Shown here: positions 45,346-57,608 of the stretch, piece by piece
Layout: each line of letters starts with the position of its first letter
Numbering within the stretch: the stretch's first letter is position 1
Origin: Paracamarosporium sp. OC-R06-R3
Lineage: Eukaryota > Ascomycota > Dothideomycetes > Pleosporales > Didymosphaeriaceae
Reading direction: 5' to 3'
Length of the DNA: 64,000 bases
Assembly (NCBI GenBank): GCA_019828545.1
Contig: JACVRA010000364.1
Location: forward strand, 434,001-498,000
The notes under the pieces: generated by a model
Seen by the model: only the letters and a program-made list of their open reading frames with translations
Told to the model about the DNA's origin: nothing
Databases searched by the model: none
Program-made: the position numbers and the translations under genes

Positions 45346-47432
45346 CGGAGGCGGCAGAGGCTGTGGAATCGAGACTGGCGTGAGAGCGTCGCCTGCCTGG
45401 TGCTGGGCGAGCAACGAGGAATCATGATCATGACGCCGGAGCTGTCTATTTTTCCGGGCAGGGGTCCATCGGGCCGACGCCGCCGAGCCGCCGACGCATG
45501 CCCGCGGCAGCTGCACCTCTCCCCGCTCCGCTCAGGAACGCTTCGCAGTCCATCGACCACGGCGCTGCGTTATTCGCGGCCCTTTCTCGTCCGCTCTGCA
45601 GCCGCTTGCATGCTTCTACCGCGTTTCCAGAAGCACGAGGCGCCGCTTAGCGCGTTTCGCCGCCATGACACGCCAACGTGGTGCCTGTCCTCGCACCGTG
45701 GCCGGCGCCCGCGGATGGTGGCAGCTAACGCGGTTTTTCCGCCTCATTTCGCCCATGGATGAGCCTTCTCCCGCCAGCTTAGCGGAGGTGCGCGCCGAAA
45801 TGACGTTTGGAGCGCGCGACAAACGGACACACCACCAGGCCACCGTCGTGGACACCCGCGAGGTTTGTGGGCCTGCACGGGCGCGGTGGAAGGGCACGAT
45901 ACCCCTGCGACCATCAACGACTTGGTCTGGAGCTAAGAGATCCGCACAAGCCGCCCCATCTGTTTCACGTTGGCCAGGAGAGAGCAGAGCAGAGTGGAGG
46001 CGCTGACGGATTCGTACTCTTCATCTCGACTGAGAACGTGACTTGTCTCGCACGGCCGGTCACGCGAGTCGGCCTCGTCTGATGTTCTCGCTGATTTGAG
46101 AATGCCGAAGGGCTGCTCGAAGCCGTCGTGGACCTCGCATGTTACAGAATGCTTGTCCTTGATGGGCGCCGTCGCAACGCCCGCATGAATGCCTTTCTTG
46201 CTGCTCGCCTCTTGCTCGCGTGGACAGTTCACCCACCTGATTGATGAAATGCTAAACTGCGGGGCAGCCTGCATGAACCCAACCTCGCATTCCACACCGT
46301 CTCGCCGTGAGAGCGTCGTCGTGCGACTGCACCGTGGACTCGTGCAACAATTGAGCGCTTGACGTAGCACTTGGCGAAGCCAAAACTTCCGCCGCCGTCC
46401 GCCCATTTCTCCAAGCCGTTGTCGGTCGATCTGCCATCGTCGACCAGGGTGAGGGCGCGAGTAATGGGTCCGGACAAGGGCACGACGCAGTGCCCAGGAT
46501 GAGCAACGTTTTGACGTCGAGCGGCCTGCAGCCGTTCGCAAACGCTTCAATAGCCTAATTCGACTACGGCATGGTGGCACTGGCGCAGTGTCTCGCGACG
46601 ACACATCCCCGCCGCCGTGTCCTCTTCGTCTCTACTGCCGATCCTGGTTGGCATCCACCTTGCGCCGCATCGCCAGTCCAAAAGCTCTGAGCGTTCGTGG
46701 CAGGGCCGTCGGTTGTCAATTTCGCCGCATCCGCCATCCAACGCTCCCTGAACTTCTCCCTGCGCGGGTCGGCGACACGGCTGCGAAGGTTTATTAAAGT
46801 TTTGACCCTGTTTCGGCACCAGTCGCCATCCACGCCTACGAATCGAGAAGCTGACGGTTGCGAAGAACCTTGTTCTTAAAATTCAAAGGCACATAGTCTG
46901 CCCTAAAAGAGGCCCGCCTTAGCCCCCTATTGGCCTGCGCACTCGTCGTCTGCACTGGGCTGCTTCAGCGTTCCAGCACGGCGGAAAGGCGCGTCTTCAC
47001 CAGGAACGGCGTCGTTGCACCCCCACCCGGCTCCACTGACTCTGGATTGCCTCCTTCCCCTGCAATTGCTCAGGCATTATCGCTTCCTTGCAGGACCGGG
47101 GCTGCTGGCACATGCGTTCATCGCGCGGGTAGGCTTGCAGCTGCAGCGTTGACAGCTCCCGAAACGGAGCACATCCGTCGCCAGTGGGTTACAGCTTCAA
47201 ACTAAGCTCGTAGACCTGACTTGGGCTCTGTCCTCCACGTGCGCCTTTCTGGTACGTATATTTATATACTTTGAGCCTCTCCAGCGCCCAATTTTCGACC
47301 CCATCTCCTGTGATTGCCCCCTCTTGCCACCTTGTGCCCAAGTGTTTACCCACTATCTACTCGCGCCTTCCCTTCTCGTACACACCCCGCTCGCACCTAC
47401 TTTATTCCAGCAATCGTCTATCATTGCCCACC
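45346..47432. other. GC-rich intergenic region
   Basis: About 2.1 kb between divergent genes. Long overlapping frames on both strands (45085-45762 plus, 45933-46604 minus) are Arg/Ala/Ser-rich and domain-free, which is what high GC content gives by chance. A TATA-like element close to the following gene has its own entry. Confidence 0.5.
47257..47268 (+). promoter_or_regulatory. TATA-like element
   Basis: TATATTTATATA lies 165 bp upstream of the start codon at 47433 in otherwise GC-rich DNA. It probably serves the small gene. Functional role is inferred from position only. Confidence 0.4.
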
Positions 47433-47711
47433 ATGGGTGCAGAATATATAGCGGGCATGGGAAACTTAACCCTCGCACAGGCTGTTCACTTGGCACAAAA
47501 CTCTCCAGCCGGTGTCGACCAACGTCTCGCTCAGCATCTCGAGAGGAAACTGGCTGAGGTCCACGCAAAGATAAAAGCGCAACCCAATTCATACATCCTC
47601 CCACCAGACGAGTTTGCCCTCATCAATTACTATCGTTCGCGGTTCGGCGACTCGGAAATCATCAAGAGTGCGACGAAACGATTTTGGGACAACCATCGGG
47701 GACGAGGCTGA
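47433..47711 (+). CDS. Small hypothetical protein, 92 aa
   Basis: Single exon with a strong initiation context (CCCACCATGG). It starts MGAEYIAGMGNLTLAQAVHL and is mostly helical: HLERKLAEVHAKIKAQPNSY, then a short LPPDEFALINYYRSRFGDSE segment, ending RFWDNHRGRG. No signal peptide, membrane helix or known motif is visible. Composition and context favour a real conserved small gene rather than chance. It lies 264 bp before the PNGase A-like gene in the same direction, but fungal genes are transcribed separately, so this says little about function. Confidence 0.6.
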   Translation: MGAEYIAGMGNLTLAQAVHLAQNSPAGVDQRLAQHLERKLAEVHAKIKAQPNSYILPPDEFALINYYRSRFGDSEIIKSATKRFWDNHRGRG

Positions 47712-47974
47712 TCGCATCGCTCACTTTTCTCTCTTTGCATCCGTAATTTTAGCGAGGTTTGTCTACTTCATTCCATCCTTAAAACGTGCTGTCGGTACTC
47801 ATGCATCCGCAGTCATCATATTGTCTTTCAATTCAAGTTCCGCGCGGCGTCGACGGAACGTTTATCTGGCTTTTGTTACAGAGATACCTCAGCGCGGCGT
47901 CATCGGAGTGTGCACGTTCCAGCAAACCTACTCTGGGAGATCAAAGGAAGTTCGGAAAGGGTTGTATTCAAAAG

Positions 47975-49969
47975 ATGGGCATGACTCTAGCCTCGGCGTT
48001 GCAGGGTATGGGTGAACAGAAACGGTTGTATTGGGAAGGGAAACGAGCATGTCAACATCGAACGGCATTGCCTTTCATGTGTTTCTTCTTAATACTAATG
48101 ACTCTTTCGCAACCAATCTCAGCCTCCCTGGCCTCGCCGCAATACCAATTGCATCATACCGGCTCTGCTTTGACTGGCCGGTCGCCGAATGAAACTACGC
48201 CCTTGTTAGAATGTCTGCAAGTGTCACCGCCCATCATGAGTCCAAACACGAGCTGCGAGAAAACGCTTATGGTCCACGAGTTTGCCTACTCTTACGGTAT
48301 CCCGTTCGTGGGAACATATAATCCGCCCGAATGCGATTTCAACAGAGTCACGATCAACTTTACTGTTACTTCTGCAGGAAGACAATACGACCGCCTTGCG
48401 CTCATGTTCTTCAACGACACCGAGATCTTCAGAACATCGACTGCCGAACCTACACAAAATGGAATCATTTGGACGTATGTCAAAGATATGAGCAACTACT
48501 TATCGTTGTTCCAGCAGCCACAAAAGATAATCTTTGACCTTGGCAATCTAGTAGACGACACGTATACAGGGAAGTGGGAAACCACTTTGACAGCTACCTT
48601 CTTCACCGCGGAAGGCACAGGCGCAGCGAACGTTATCATCCCCATCTCTGCGCATCAATCTGCCTTGGACAAACCCAGTGGTTTCGTCGTGCCTGAATCA
48701 AGAGCTGTTGATACTCTTACCTTACCCCGGAATGTCAAAAAAGCTGTTGTCAGTCTCTCGGCCGTTGGTCAAGCAACCGAAGAGTTTTGGTGGGCCAACG
48801 TTCTTTCTTCCGACACTACAGCATTTGGCAATGAGACGACGCTTTACGGGTATTCTCCCTTCAGAGAATTGCAACTCTTCATCGATGGGACCCTAGTTGG
48901 GGTAGCGTGGCCTTTTCCGATTATCTTCACTGGTGGTGTTGTTCCAGGCTTCTGGCGGCCCGTGGTCGGCATTGATGCTTTCGATCTCCAAGAGGATGAG
49001 ATCGATGTCACACCTTTTCTTCCAAGTCTTTGCGACGGAAAAGAGCACACTTTTGAGATAAAAGTGGCTGGAATTAATGACGATGGCAAAGGAAACGGAA
49101 ACTTGACGGAAACGGTGGGCTCGAATTGGGTAGTGACAGGGAAAGTTTTCATATGGTTGGACCATACTGACAGTATTACGCGGGGTACTTTCCCTACAAT
49201 TGACGCCCCAGAAGTTGTTCTTAGCTTATCTTCGTCGATCACTGAAGGAACGGACGGGACGGTCGACACTCTAGAATACTCGGTCAGGGCCTCCAGGTCT
49301 GTCTCGATTAGTTCCACAATCATCACTTCCGAAGGCTCGCGGGATGTCACTTGGGTCCAAGATCTGAGCTTCGCGATCAGTGGCAAAGTTTCAAACGGCG
49401 GGAATGATCAAGTCACGTCCCAGAACACAATAGGCGTCCACAAATCCCTCGGGGACGGCTATGGTAGGAGCTACAGTTATCCTCTCAGGGTATCGTCATC
49501 CTACAACGTTTTGGAAGGTGGCAATTTCACCATAGATGCAACGATGACTCGCGCCAAAAATGTGGAAAAGTTGGGTCACCTCGCTTTCCCCACGGAAGCA
49601 GACACCTTCGATTACAATCAGATATCTGGCTTTACCTCTTCATTTGCAGGTTCACATATCAGTAATAGCCAGAATGGATCTGCTCACTATCTCGGCGCAC
49701 CGGCTCTCAAGAAATCGTTTGGGTCAGGAAGTACTGAACAGATTTATTCGTTATCTGGCGTCTCTGTTTCTGGAGCTCCGGAAGCAAGCCTCTATCGCCG
49801 GCACATCCTTGCCACGAATGATTCCGTTGTCTATGACTCTGAAAGCGTTGGAAGTAATAGCTACGTGACCCAAAACAACCCACCTACTCCACAACAAGTA
49901 GGCAGGCAGACGTACGCGAAGCTTGGGATCAAAGCCATGCTTGGACGAGGCCCACTCAGACAGAATTAA
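47975..49969 (+). CDS. Peptide-N4-(N-acetyl-beta-glucosaminyl)asparagine amidase A-like protein, about 664 aa
   Basis: Single exon. Family enzymes (PNGase A type) release N-glycans from glycoproteins or glycopeptides. The start chosen is 47975 (MGMTLASALQGMGEQKRLYW); in-frame alternatives are 47981, 48008 and 48077. A hydrophobic segment MCFFLILMTLSQPISA (from 48077) acts as signal anchor or signal peptide. The core begins LLECLQVSPPIM and continues with VHEFAYSYGIPFVGTYNPPE, TINFTVTSAGRQYDRLALMF, EIFRTSTAEPTQNGIIWTYV, then YGYSPFRELQLFIDGTLVGV, PFPIIFTGGVVPGFWRPVVG and IDAFDLQEDEIDVTPFLPSL, the conserved blocks of the family. Several N-glycosylation sites fit a secreted protein. Activity and exact start are not proven. 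Confidence 0.88.
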   Translation: MGMTLASALQGMGEQKRLYWEGKRACQHRTALPFMCFFLILMTLSQPISASLASPQYQLHHTGSALTGRSPNETTPLLECLQVSPPIMSPNTSCEKTLMVHEFAYSYGIPFVGTYNPPECDFNRVTINFTVTSAGRQYDRLALMFFNDTEIFRTSTAEPTQNGIIWTYVKDMSNYLSLFQQPQKIIFDLGNLVDDTYTGKWETTLTATFFTAEGTGAANVIIPISAHQSALDKPSGFVVPESRAVDTLTLPRNVKKAVVSLSAVGQATEEFWWANVLSSDTTAFGNETTLYGYSPFRELQLFIDGTLVGVAWPFPIIFTGGVVPGFWRPVVGIDAFDLQEDEIDVTPFLPSLCDGKEHTFEIKVAGINDDGKGNGNLTETVGSNWVVTGKVFIWLDHTDSITRGTFPTIDAPEVVLSLSSSITEGTDGTVDTLEYSVRASRSVSISSTIITSEGSRDVTWVQDLSFAISGKVSNGGNDQVTSQNTIGVHKSLGDGYGRSYSYPLRVSSSYNVLEGGNFTIDATMTRAKNVEKLGHLAFPTEADTFDYNQISGFTSSFAGSHISNSQNGSAHYLGAPALKKSFGSGSTEQIYSLSGVSVSGAPEASLYRRHILATNDSVVYDSESVGSNSYVTQNNPPTPQQVGRQTYAKLGIKAMLGRGPLRQN

Positions 49970-52900
49970 GGGCATGGTTGAAGACGACATTGGGGCAGCA
50001 GCTTCTGTGGCACATGATCGATTTTTCTGGCCAAATGCCGTGTTCCGTCTACGACAGATGGCCATTGTCGCTTGCGGCGGGTCGCAGGATCCTCGTCTTT
50101 CTCTACCGATCAGCCAAATGTTTCACATCGCTAAATATAGTCATCGCATACATGCTACATCAAATCATGTATCCCAGCTTCCTTGTCATTTCATTTCATC
50201 CCCTTTCTGGCGTCCCTTATCTGTACGTACGACTCGCCTCATTGCCCTTGGTGAACACGGCATCTTCAATCAATGTTACGTCGGCAATGGCGGGCCACCT
50301 GCATATGCTGCTCCATACCCAATAGTGCAGAATTGATCTAGCGACCTTTCTTTCTACGTCAGCTCGCGCCGGTAGATTAGGACTATTCCAACGCCCTTGC
50401 CAGTGTGCTGGCTCTCAGGTCATGCGCCAACAAAGGAGGTTGAGTCAATCCGCTGCCCCGCTCTATATCACTGTTACTAACATGTTCAATGCCAGCATCA
50501 TGGCGCTCCTTAGATATCCATGACCGCCTGATGTGTGCGCCTCAAGGCATTACCCGCTCTGACCGCAGCCACAACAAGCACGGAGGCTGTTCTAGCCTCC
50601 GCGAACACCCCACGCTCAGCGATCTCAAAAAATGACACCCCACCAACCGTCCACAAACAAGCGCCTTGAACGCATTGGTCACCTTGTGCATATTGCCGAG
50701 TCATACAGAACGTACCTAACAGCCACAGTACCGGGCTTACCGCAGCTTGTCAATCTAGACTGATCAGCATAAGGCTAGGCGACGCTCTTGCCACTCATGC
50801 AGTTACTGTCAGTCTCCAAGGCCTTGTTAACGGAAGGTAGTGCTTAAAATCACGCATGAATCGACACACCCTGGTTAGTCTGTCATGAGGTCAACCTATA
50901 AGGAGTAACTTCATATTGCCAACGTGATCGTAGTAGCAGGGTTCAAATCCGTTCCGGCCTAAGTGGACTTCGCAGCCCTTCTCGTTGTCCTTACTTTCAA
51001 CCAAAGCCTCACGATCTCAACGTTTCATGTCGAAGCAGAAGATCCGCCAAGTGTGATGAGACTCATTGCCTCCCAAGTACGACCAAAACCGATAACGGAT
51101 GCAATAATTCGCTTACCTCGGCAAGGTTGTCATTTCGAAAGTGGTTACTCATGACGAATTCCAGCGCGCCGTTGTTTTGATTGCAAGCCTCAGTCAGGTG
51201 TGCGCGTCGGTATAAGCTCAATTCGAACGCAGCTTGTGTCACCTCCAAGAAAACTGTCACCACTCATGCTAAACATGATTGGCCCGAATTCTAGGAGTAT
51301 ACCCAGACTACCGTCCCTCGCGTCAGACACATTCTTGAGTTAAAGTTGTCATACCTGCCTGTCAAACTCGAATAGGCAGATCAGAGCGAATTGTATCTGC
51401 AAACGCGCTACGGGGACGCATTTGGATTCACTGGGCATGCTCCCGGTTCCACGACGTTTCACAGCATTTCGTATACAGAGTTTCTTTGAACGCACCGCAG
51501 GTCGCCACGGGCAATCAAAGTTTACGGACAGACGCCGGGAAGCTTTCCGCCAAAATCAAAGCAGAATCTCCGCCGGGAGTACAGCATAATGGTACTCTGC
51601 CATGGCCTCCGAGTGTGTGGTGCGGGGAAATAGCGTTGCCAGGACCTGTCAATCTTGCCTCGCACGGCATACAATTCAATACAACCACCACGCCTGACCA
51701 TTCCTGGCTACCAGTCGCACCATATTTTCTCTCTTCTCACTTTTCATAAGCCATGCGCATCCTAAGATGGATGGGACGGGTGAGCATGGATATCGCCATG
51801 ACTCGTGGCATACACGGTCGATCATGCGCATCGATGTTTCGCAGCCTCCTCCCTGTCATCTATAGCCGCCAACAGGACGTAACACCCCATTGCAGCTTTC
51901 AAATCAATAACGCTCTTTTCAACGCTAGTATGCCACATCCACGAGGAGAGTCTACGGAAAAAATTTCGGGCTTTTGTCTTAGCTACGATGATCTCGACAA
52001 AACGCTGACAATGCTCGATTCATTTTTCCTGCGATACGTAATGGGGTTTTCAGATATTACTATGCATGCATGCATCACACGTGGTGAAGCGGGTCATCGC
52101 CAGGGTTCAGAAAAAGAAGAAGAAAACTCCCGCCCGCAAACGACGTCTGCAGGATAAGGACCTTGATGTGACGGGCCGTGCCAGAGACACATGAGTCGCG
52201 CATCCCATTACAGCTCGCAGATCATGCGCCTCCCAAACGCCCACAAAACATCCTAACCCACCCTCCCATCTCGGGAGAACTTCGTCTTCTACAAACTCTG
52301 GTCCGTACGACATGCCAAGGCGTATCTGTTAGTCTGCCAATACCTTGATGAGGCTGGTATATCCGGACAAGTGCATTCGTGTCTACGTCTTGGGAAGGAA
52401 AAAATGAAAATGAAATGAAAGAGCAGTCGTGTAAGCACGACAACTGCAGGAAAGTCACATCTACAAGAAGTTTGATTGGCGGCGTTAAAAAATCGTTGCT
52501 ATCTGCTAAAGCATTGTTGATGACAAAGAGCTCCCCTTTTCAGGCATCCATCTTCCCCGTACATGGCTCTGATCGGTGAGTTCGGCAGGCTTCGATCGCA
52601 GTGTGGCCTTTACCAAGACCAGCAGTACGCTTGGATGGGTATGACAGATGTCAACGTTGCCCTTGGACTCTAGGACGGAGCTTTCCAATTTGGACCTTTC
52701 TCCGAGTTTGTGTAACAAGCTTCGTACCACGAATATTTCCCCGCTGCAGTGCACACAGCATCCCGGATCGCGGATGGCATGACGTGTGGGGTATTTTCTT
52801 TGGGGCCCCGGGGCAACGCATCGAAAGCAGTCTTGCCAATACTGCCACCGAAGTTGTGCCCGTAGGACCCGCATTAAGGCGGCAAGGCGACAAGGCGACA

Positions 52901-55400
52901 AGAAGATGGCACCGTCGGAGTGACCTGACCGACCTCCTACTTGCAGAGGGGCGATTTAAAACAAATCCACTGTAATGGCGTCGATCCGTTGTCGCTCGTT
53001 CAATTTCCAGGAAAGGAGACGGTGGGCTAAGCTTCGACACCGTTGTCCAAGATCCGATCGAATGATTACGCTCTCGGCTCGCAGACTTTACTGCATGTGC
53101 CGTCTCTGCAAACGCGGGTCATCACGATCCTCCTCAGGCCTCCCCTTGCCGAAAGTTTCGCAATTGACGGACGGAATATTTTTTTCTCATGCGTGTGCGC
53201 ATGTCACACCGCACCTCGTATTCGCAAGTTACGCCGGGGTGCCAAAGTTAGTTTTGAGTTTGCTAGAGCGAAAGGTGCCCCCGCTGCGCTCGGGATGTCC
53301 GTCGGCATGCAGATGCGGATGCGGAGAACCAGCCGTAAGGTCCGACTGGGCTTTAGGTCGCGGTTTCTACGCTGTTTGTGGGTAGATTGGGTCTCGCGGC
53401 GCGGGTAGGCCCGCAGGTCGATCATGTGTGGGGGTTCATTCGTTGAACAAAATTTCGCATAGGTACTTCCGATGCAACGAGCTGCTGTGTACGCGTACAT
53501 GGACGGCAGCGTTGAGGTGGCAGCCGGTAGGTGGTTGACGAACTTTATTATCGCTCTTGCATGGAATTAGGTAGCTCGCTTGCTTGCAGGGTTGTGAATC
53601 CTCAGGACGTCAAGTCCCTGTGCTCCAAGACAACGGTTCCGCTGCGAGGGAGGCATGCAACAGACCAATCATGGCATGGCGCACAACTCTTTTTTTTTTT
53701 TTTTTTTTTGCTTTGGTGGCTGATGCGTATACGTTCGGTTACCGACATAGTACTACGAGCCATGAGCCAAGAGACACGGGTTGTCAGCGTTCGCAAGCGT
53801 CGAGTTACAGAGTTTGACAGCTATCTCAATCACGCGATCTTGGGTCCTTTTTTTTCTTCTTCGACGCGCTGCTGCCCAAGTGAACCTGTAAGGCATCCCA
53901 CGGATGCCGCCCCTGACGTCGTGTAACGGTTTTGGGCTGCAAGACCGGGCATCTTCACATTCGTCTCAGTCCGCAATCTTTCTCTCCTTATCTTTCCATA
54001 GAGGCACCCAGATTGTTTGTTGCTTACTACAACAATCGCGAAGATTACATTCATGAGCCCAAGCTGAGAGTTCAACGCTCGGGCCCGTTTCGCTCACCAG
54101 CTAACGCTCAATGTCCGTAGAACGAACGTATTCCCGTAGGCGAACTTGATCGGCCTTCAGCCTCTCTTATCATACTGTGATTTCTTCGAGGAACAATGGC
54201 CTCCAACTCGCAATGATGCTGCTCATTACCACTGCCTTCAATGTCCTAATAAACCGTCTTCCTCCACATTAGACGTAGATGTTCAAACCCACGTACCAGC
54301 ACCTAAGAAAGCATGAACGAGCGCCGTACCAATTTTCTGGTTTCTCCACGAGCGCATAGATTGACGTGCTACGTTATGTCCATTGATTTTGAGATTTTTC
54401 TTGTTCGCAGCACCACGTTCATGAAAGAGTTGTACAATGCTTTGAGGTCACTTAGGAGGACATACGAGCTTCCCAGTAAGACCATGGTAGAGTAATTTAG
54501 ATGCTTCGGGGTTGGTCAGTACAAGTGGCTCCTAACGACGAACCTTCTATGAGCGTGAAGTGCCTATGTGCATTCTCAGACTGGATCAAATTCCTTGGGA
54601 TTTTCATGGTTGATTTTTGAGCTTCGAAGTACGTCCATGGGTGCTAAGATACAATGATATGTGGTCGAAGGCGGGTCAGCGGACATAAGAGGGTCGAGCT
54701 TAGAGCATGAAAGTCTTTCGGGACAGATGTATGCTGTATCGTCGAGTCCACACGCGGATGCTATAAAGTATCGTTGCCCTGGCCATGCTTTTTGGGGTGG
54801 CTGTAGAGTTTTCATGACACTCCACCATGGTATCTATATCTATCCGTGAAGGCTTTATGAAATATAGATTTAGCTTTGTTGTCTGCATTCTTGTTTCGCT
54901 CAATCTGAAGCTCTTTCGTAGTCTTCTTATTGTGCGCCACCATGTTCTTCATGGTGCTCTCATATTTTGATAATTCGTGGGTCGAGCTTCCGCTGCTTAG
55001 GAGTCTTTGAGAGACCAAGGAAGCAAAGGTTGGCCATATAGTTCAGAGCAAAGATAAGGTCATAGTATGATTTGCTTAAGTGTTGATCGCAGCACTGTCC
55101 AACACATTTCAAGAGCACCCATTGTTTCAGAATGTATTCATCAATTGAAGGTGTCAGTCATAGTGGTATGGTGCATTACATGTTAAGATTCCGGATGACA
55201 TTGTTCTCGATAATCTACGCGTTGGAATTCGCAATAAACGTGCAGATATAGATATGGGGCTATTGTTCGTACAATTATTACAGGTTTCTAGGAATCAAAA
55301 TCTTTTTTGATAGTATCCTGACCGCACGATTTCTGATTAGTATTTTTCATTCTAGGACCACCACAAAATTGCTTCAGTATTCCGGCTTTTATTACTTCTC
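49970..55400. other. Gene-poor stretch of about 5.4 kb
   Basis: No gene recognised. Frames are short and domain-free. A run of 20 thymines lies at 53690-53709. The stretch leads into the ~91-bp tandem array. No transposon coding sequence, long terminal repeat or RNA gene was found by eye, though degraded elements would be hard to see. Confidence 0.5.
53690..53709. repeat. Homopolymer run of 20 T
   Basis: Twenty consecutive thymines inside gene-poor DNA. On the minus strand this is a poly-A tract, which could mark the tail of an old retroposed sequence, but no target-site duplication or upstream coding sequence was seen. Confidence 0.9.
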
Positions 55401-55439
55401 TCTATGTTTTTCCCACAGAATATTATTTGATGGCAAGCA

Positions 55440-57451
55440 TATGAATTGTTTGCACATGTTTTCCGATTTAGGAACCTCCAAAACATATGTGCATGTCTTC
55501 TCGACTTCTGGAACTCGACCAAAGAAAATCCAGTGATGGTGTGTCATCTTCTACAACGAGCAGAGGCACATGTATTCAGGCGCTTTAATTTTAGAGCTTC
55601 TTCAAGGCACAACGACGTTTCAATATGTGTACACCGTATCGAAGAGATACCAGAAGCGACAGAAACAACATTCGATGATACCTTACACACTAAGCTCACA
55701 TAGAAGTTATTGTAACCATGTCTTTAAAGGTCACTACCACAGGATCTTTTCGATTGCGTTTCTTATTCCAGATCTGCGAATGTCGCAATGGTATGAGATT
55801 CCAGGAAGTCTAGAGCGCAGCACCATCGATAGCTTTCAGGTTTGAAGAACAAGCAAAGAGCCACATGAAGCGGGATTTCTTAGATCTGCAGACACCCACA
55901 AAACCCACATTGTCTTGTTTGCGTGATTTTGCGAGATACGCACATGTGCATCTCGTCCTTACTCTTCCAACAAAAACCAGAGCCGCACGCAAGCCTCGTG
56001 TCTAAGTATTCTATCATACCCGGGGACCAAATAAGGTTTGTTTTTCTGGCCTTGGGCAAGGACACATGTACATTTTAGATGAGTGACAGGATGAGGTTCA
56101 AGGACACTCGCGACATTTTTAGTGCACATAATAGCTGAACATCCATCAGCTCCACACATGGGCTTTACTAGAGACGAACAGACAGACACATCTGCACAGT
56201 CCATGGCATGTGTTCGCTTCAAGGTTGTGATTCCGCTCTCGCCATTGCTGAAGAGGTGTTGTATTTCAATAAAAGCCATAATGTCACACTCCTACCACAC
56301 GTACCGGCTTCGACCACACACCATCTCCACACATAAAACACGATGGCACAATATTCAAAAACAACCGTGAAATCCATAGGAAAACAGAAGATAATGTCTT
56401 CTTGATATTTCTCTTGGTCCAGCGCAGACAATATATCCACCACGACTAGTTCTGAAAACCGCCGCAACAGGACAGACATAGTCTCGGGGGACGGTGTCCT
56501 AAAGCACGAGCAGACAACCATGTAACATATCATGGTATGCTTCAAAGACAGAAGGAGGGAGCACGTAGGGCCTCCGAGTTGTGTTTTCTGGCACTCATGA
56601 CCATTTTTGGACATGTTGGTAGGTTTTGAACACCGACGGCGAGAGGAACAGACGCATGTCCTCAGGTTCTTTGTTATTGGGAACGAGGGGAGGATCACCA
56701 TATGGTAATATTTTAGCGGTCATGAAAGCAGCCACGGGACTCCCATGCGCAGTGGTAGAAATAATCTCAGGCTCGTACCCGAGCGCCATGAAGCCTTTAG
56801 ACTGGGCTTTTAGATGGCTCCGGCAGCGGCGGAACATGCCAAAGATTTACTCGGAATTAGACAGCGAACAGAGTCCCATCATCATATTCATAGCCCTTGC
56901 GTTTGAAAAGGCGACAGGAAGACCACATGAGCTGACCAACACCGTCATTTTAGACGCACCCAGCCATGAGAGTGTACACTTTGAAGTCTTGCAAACAGAT
57001 CCGCCAGCAGGAACATGACAAACACTTCTCTGCGCTTTGCTGCTTTTTTCTCCGTGGACAACGACAAGAGTCCCACCATCGGTCCTCCCAAAGGTGGTTT
57101 TAGAAAAGGACAAGAGAAGCACATGTTTCTTAAGATCCTCTATTTCAAACCTACACACTCAACCACCCACCGAGCCATGACATGGCGTACTCGTCTTTTG
57201 CACAGTGCCGTGCAACCAGCCACCAACAGAGACACATTCACCTTCTCGTACTGGGGTTTCAGACAACGGATGAAGTCCCATCCACCATAGCTGTGATCGA
57301 AACCTTTTAGACGAGCAAAGGAGACGCACATTCTCAATTGTGATATTGTGTTTTAGACATCTATCGCCATATCCCACATGGCTACGATGAGAGCCTTTTA
57401 GACGAGCAAAGGAGACGCACATCTTAGGGTGAGTCGTCGTGTTTTAGACAT
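55440..57451 (-). repeat. Degenerate tandem array with a period of about 91 bp
   Basis: Repeat units recur over about 2 kb. At the high-coordinate end, two copies of a 29-bp element beginning CCTTTTAGACGAGC are identical at 57303-57331 and 57394-57422, and a 13-bp GTGTTTTAGACAT is repeated at 57348-57360 and 57439-57451, both at an offset of 91 bp. Going down, weaker copies end near 57237, 57124, 57015, 56928, 56837, 56746, 56657, 56565, 56479, 56395 and 56302, spaced 84-113 bp. Less regular copies continue to about 55,440. A second conserved part of each unit reads, on the minus strand, near ATGGTGGGACT. Because 91 is not a multiple of three, reading frames shift between units, so this is not a coding repeat. 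Confidence 0.75.
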
Positions 57452-57504
57452 GTAAATGCTAGATGTAGTGTAAGGAGTAGGTATGACGGTGCAAAGGCGG
57501 GTTT

Positions 57505-57514
57505 ATATACGGTG
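57505..57514 (-). promoter_or_regulatory. TATA-like element near the array
   Basis: On the minus strand GTATATAAAC lies about 55 bp before the first repeat unit of the 91-bp array, at the end where the copies are most alike. It could start a non-coding transcript across the array. The assignment rests on sequence and position only. Confidence 0.3.
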
Positions 57515-57608
57515 GACCGTCTAGAGTGCTTTTTTGGACGTGTCTGTGTGTGGGGTGACATGGTGGTGAGTATGATCACCACTCTCTGTTGGTGTACTTA
57601 GTGAGTGT

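Noticed and set aside
45085..46604. Long frames on both strands in the GC-rich region (45085-45762 plus, 45933-46604 minus)
   Set aside because: High GC gives few stop codons by chance; the first overlaps the DUF1279 gene antisense and neither has a domain.
50930..50965. tRNA-like T-arm (GGTTCAAATCC)
   Set aside because: The flanking bases do not pair into a T-stem and no cloverleaf can be drawn.
55440..57451. The 91-bp array as a tandem-repeat protein gene
   Set aside because: Similar peptides recur on the minus strand, but the period of 91 bp puts them in shifting frames with stops in each, and no splice pattern restores one frame.
55400..57600. CRISPR array
   Set aside because: Repeats are spaced regularly, but the sequence is fungal nuclear DNA, units are degenerate over their whole length, and there are no unique spacers or cas genes.
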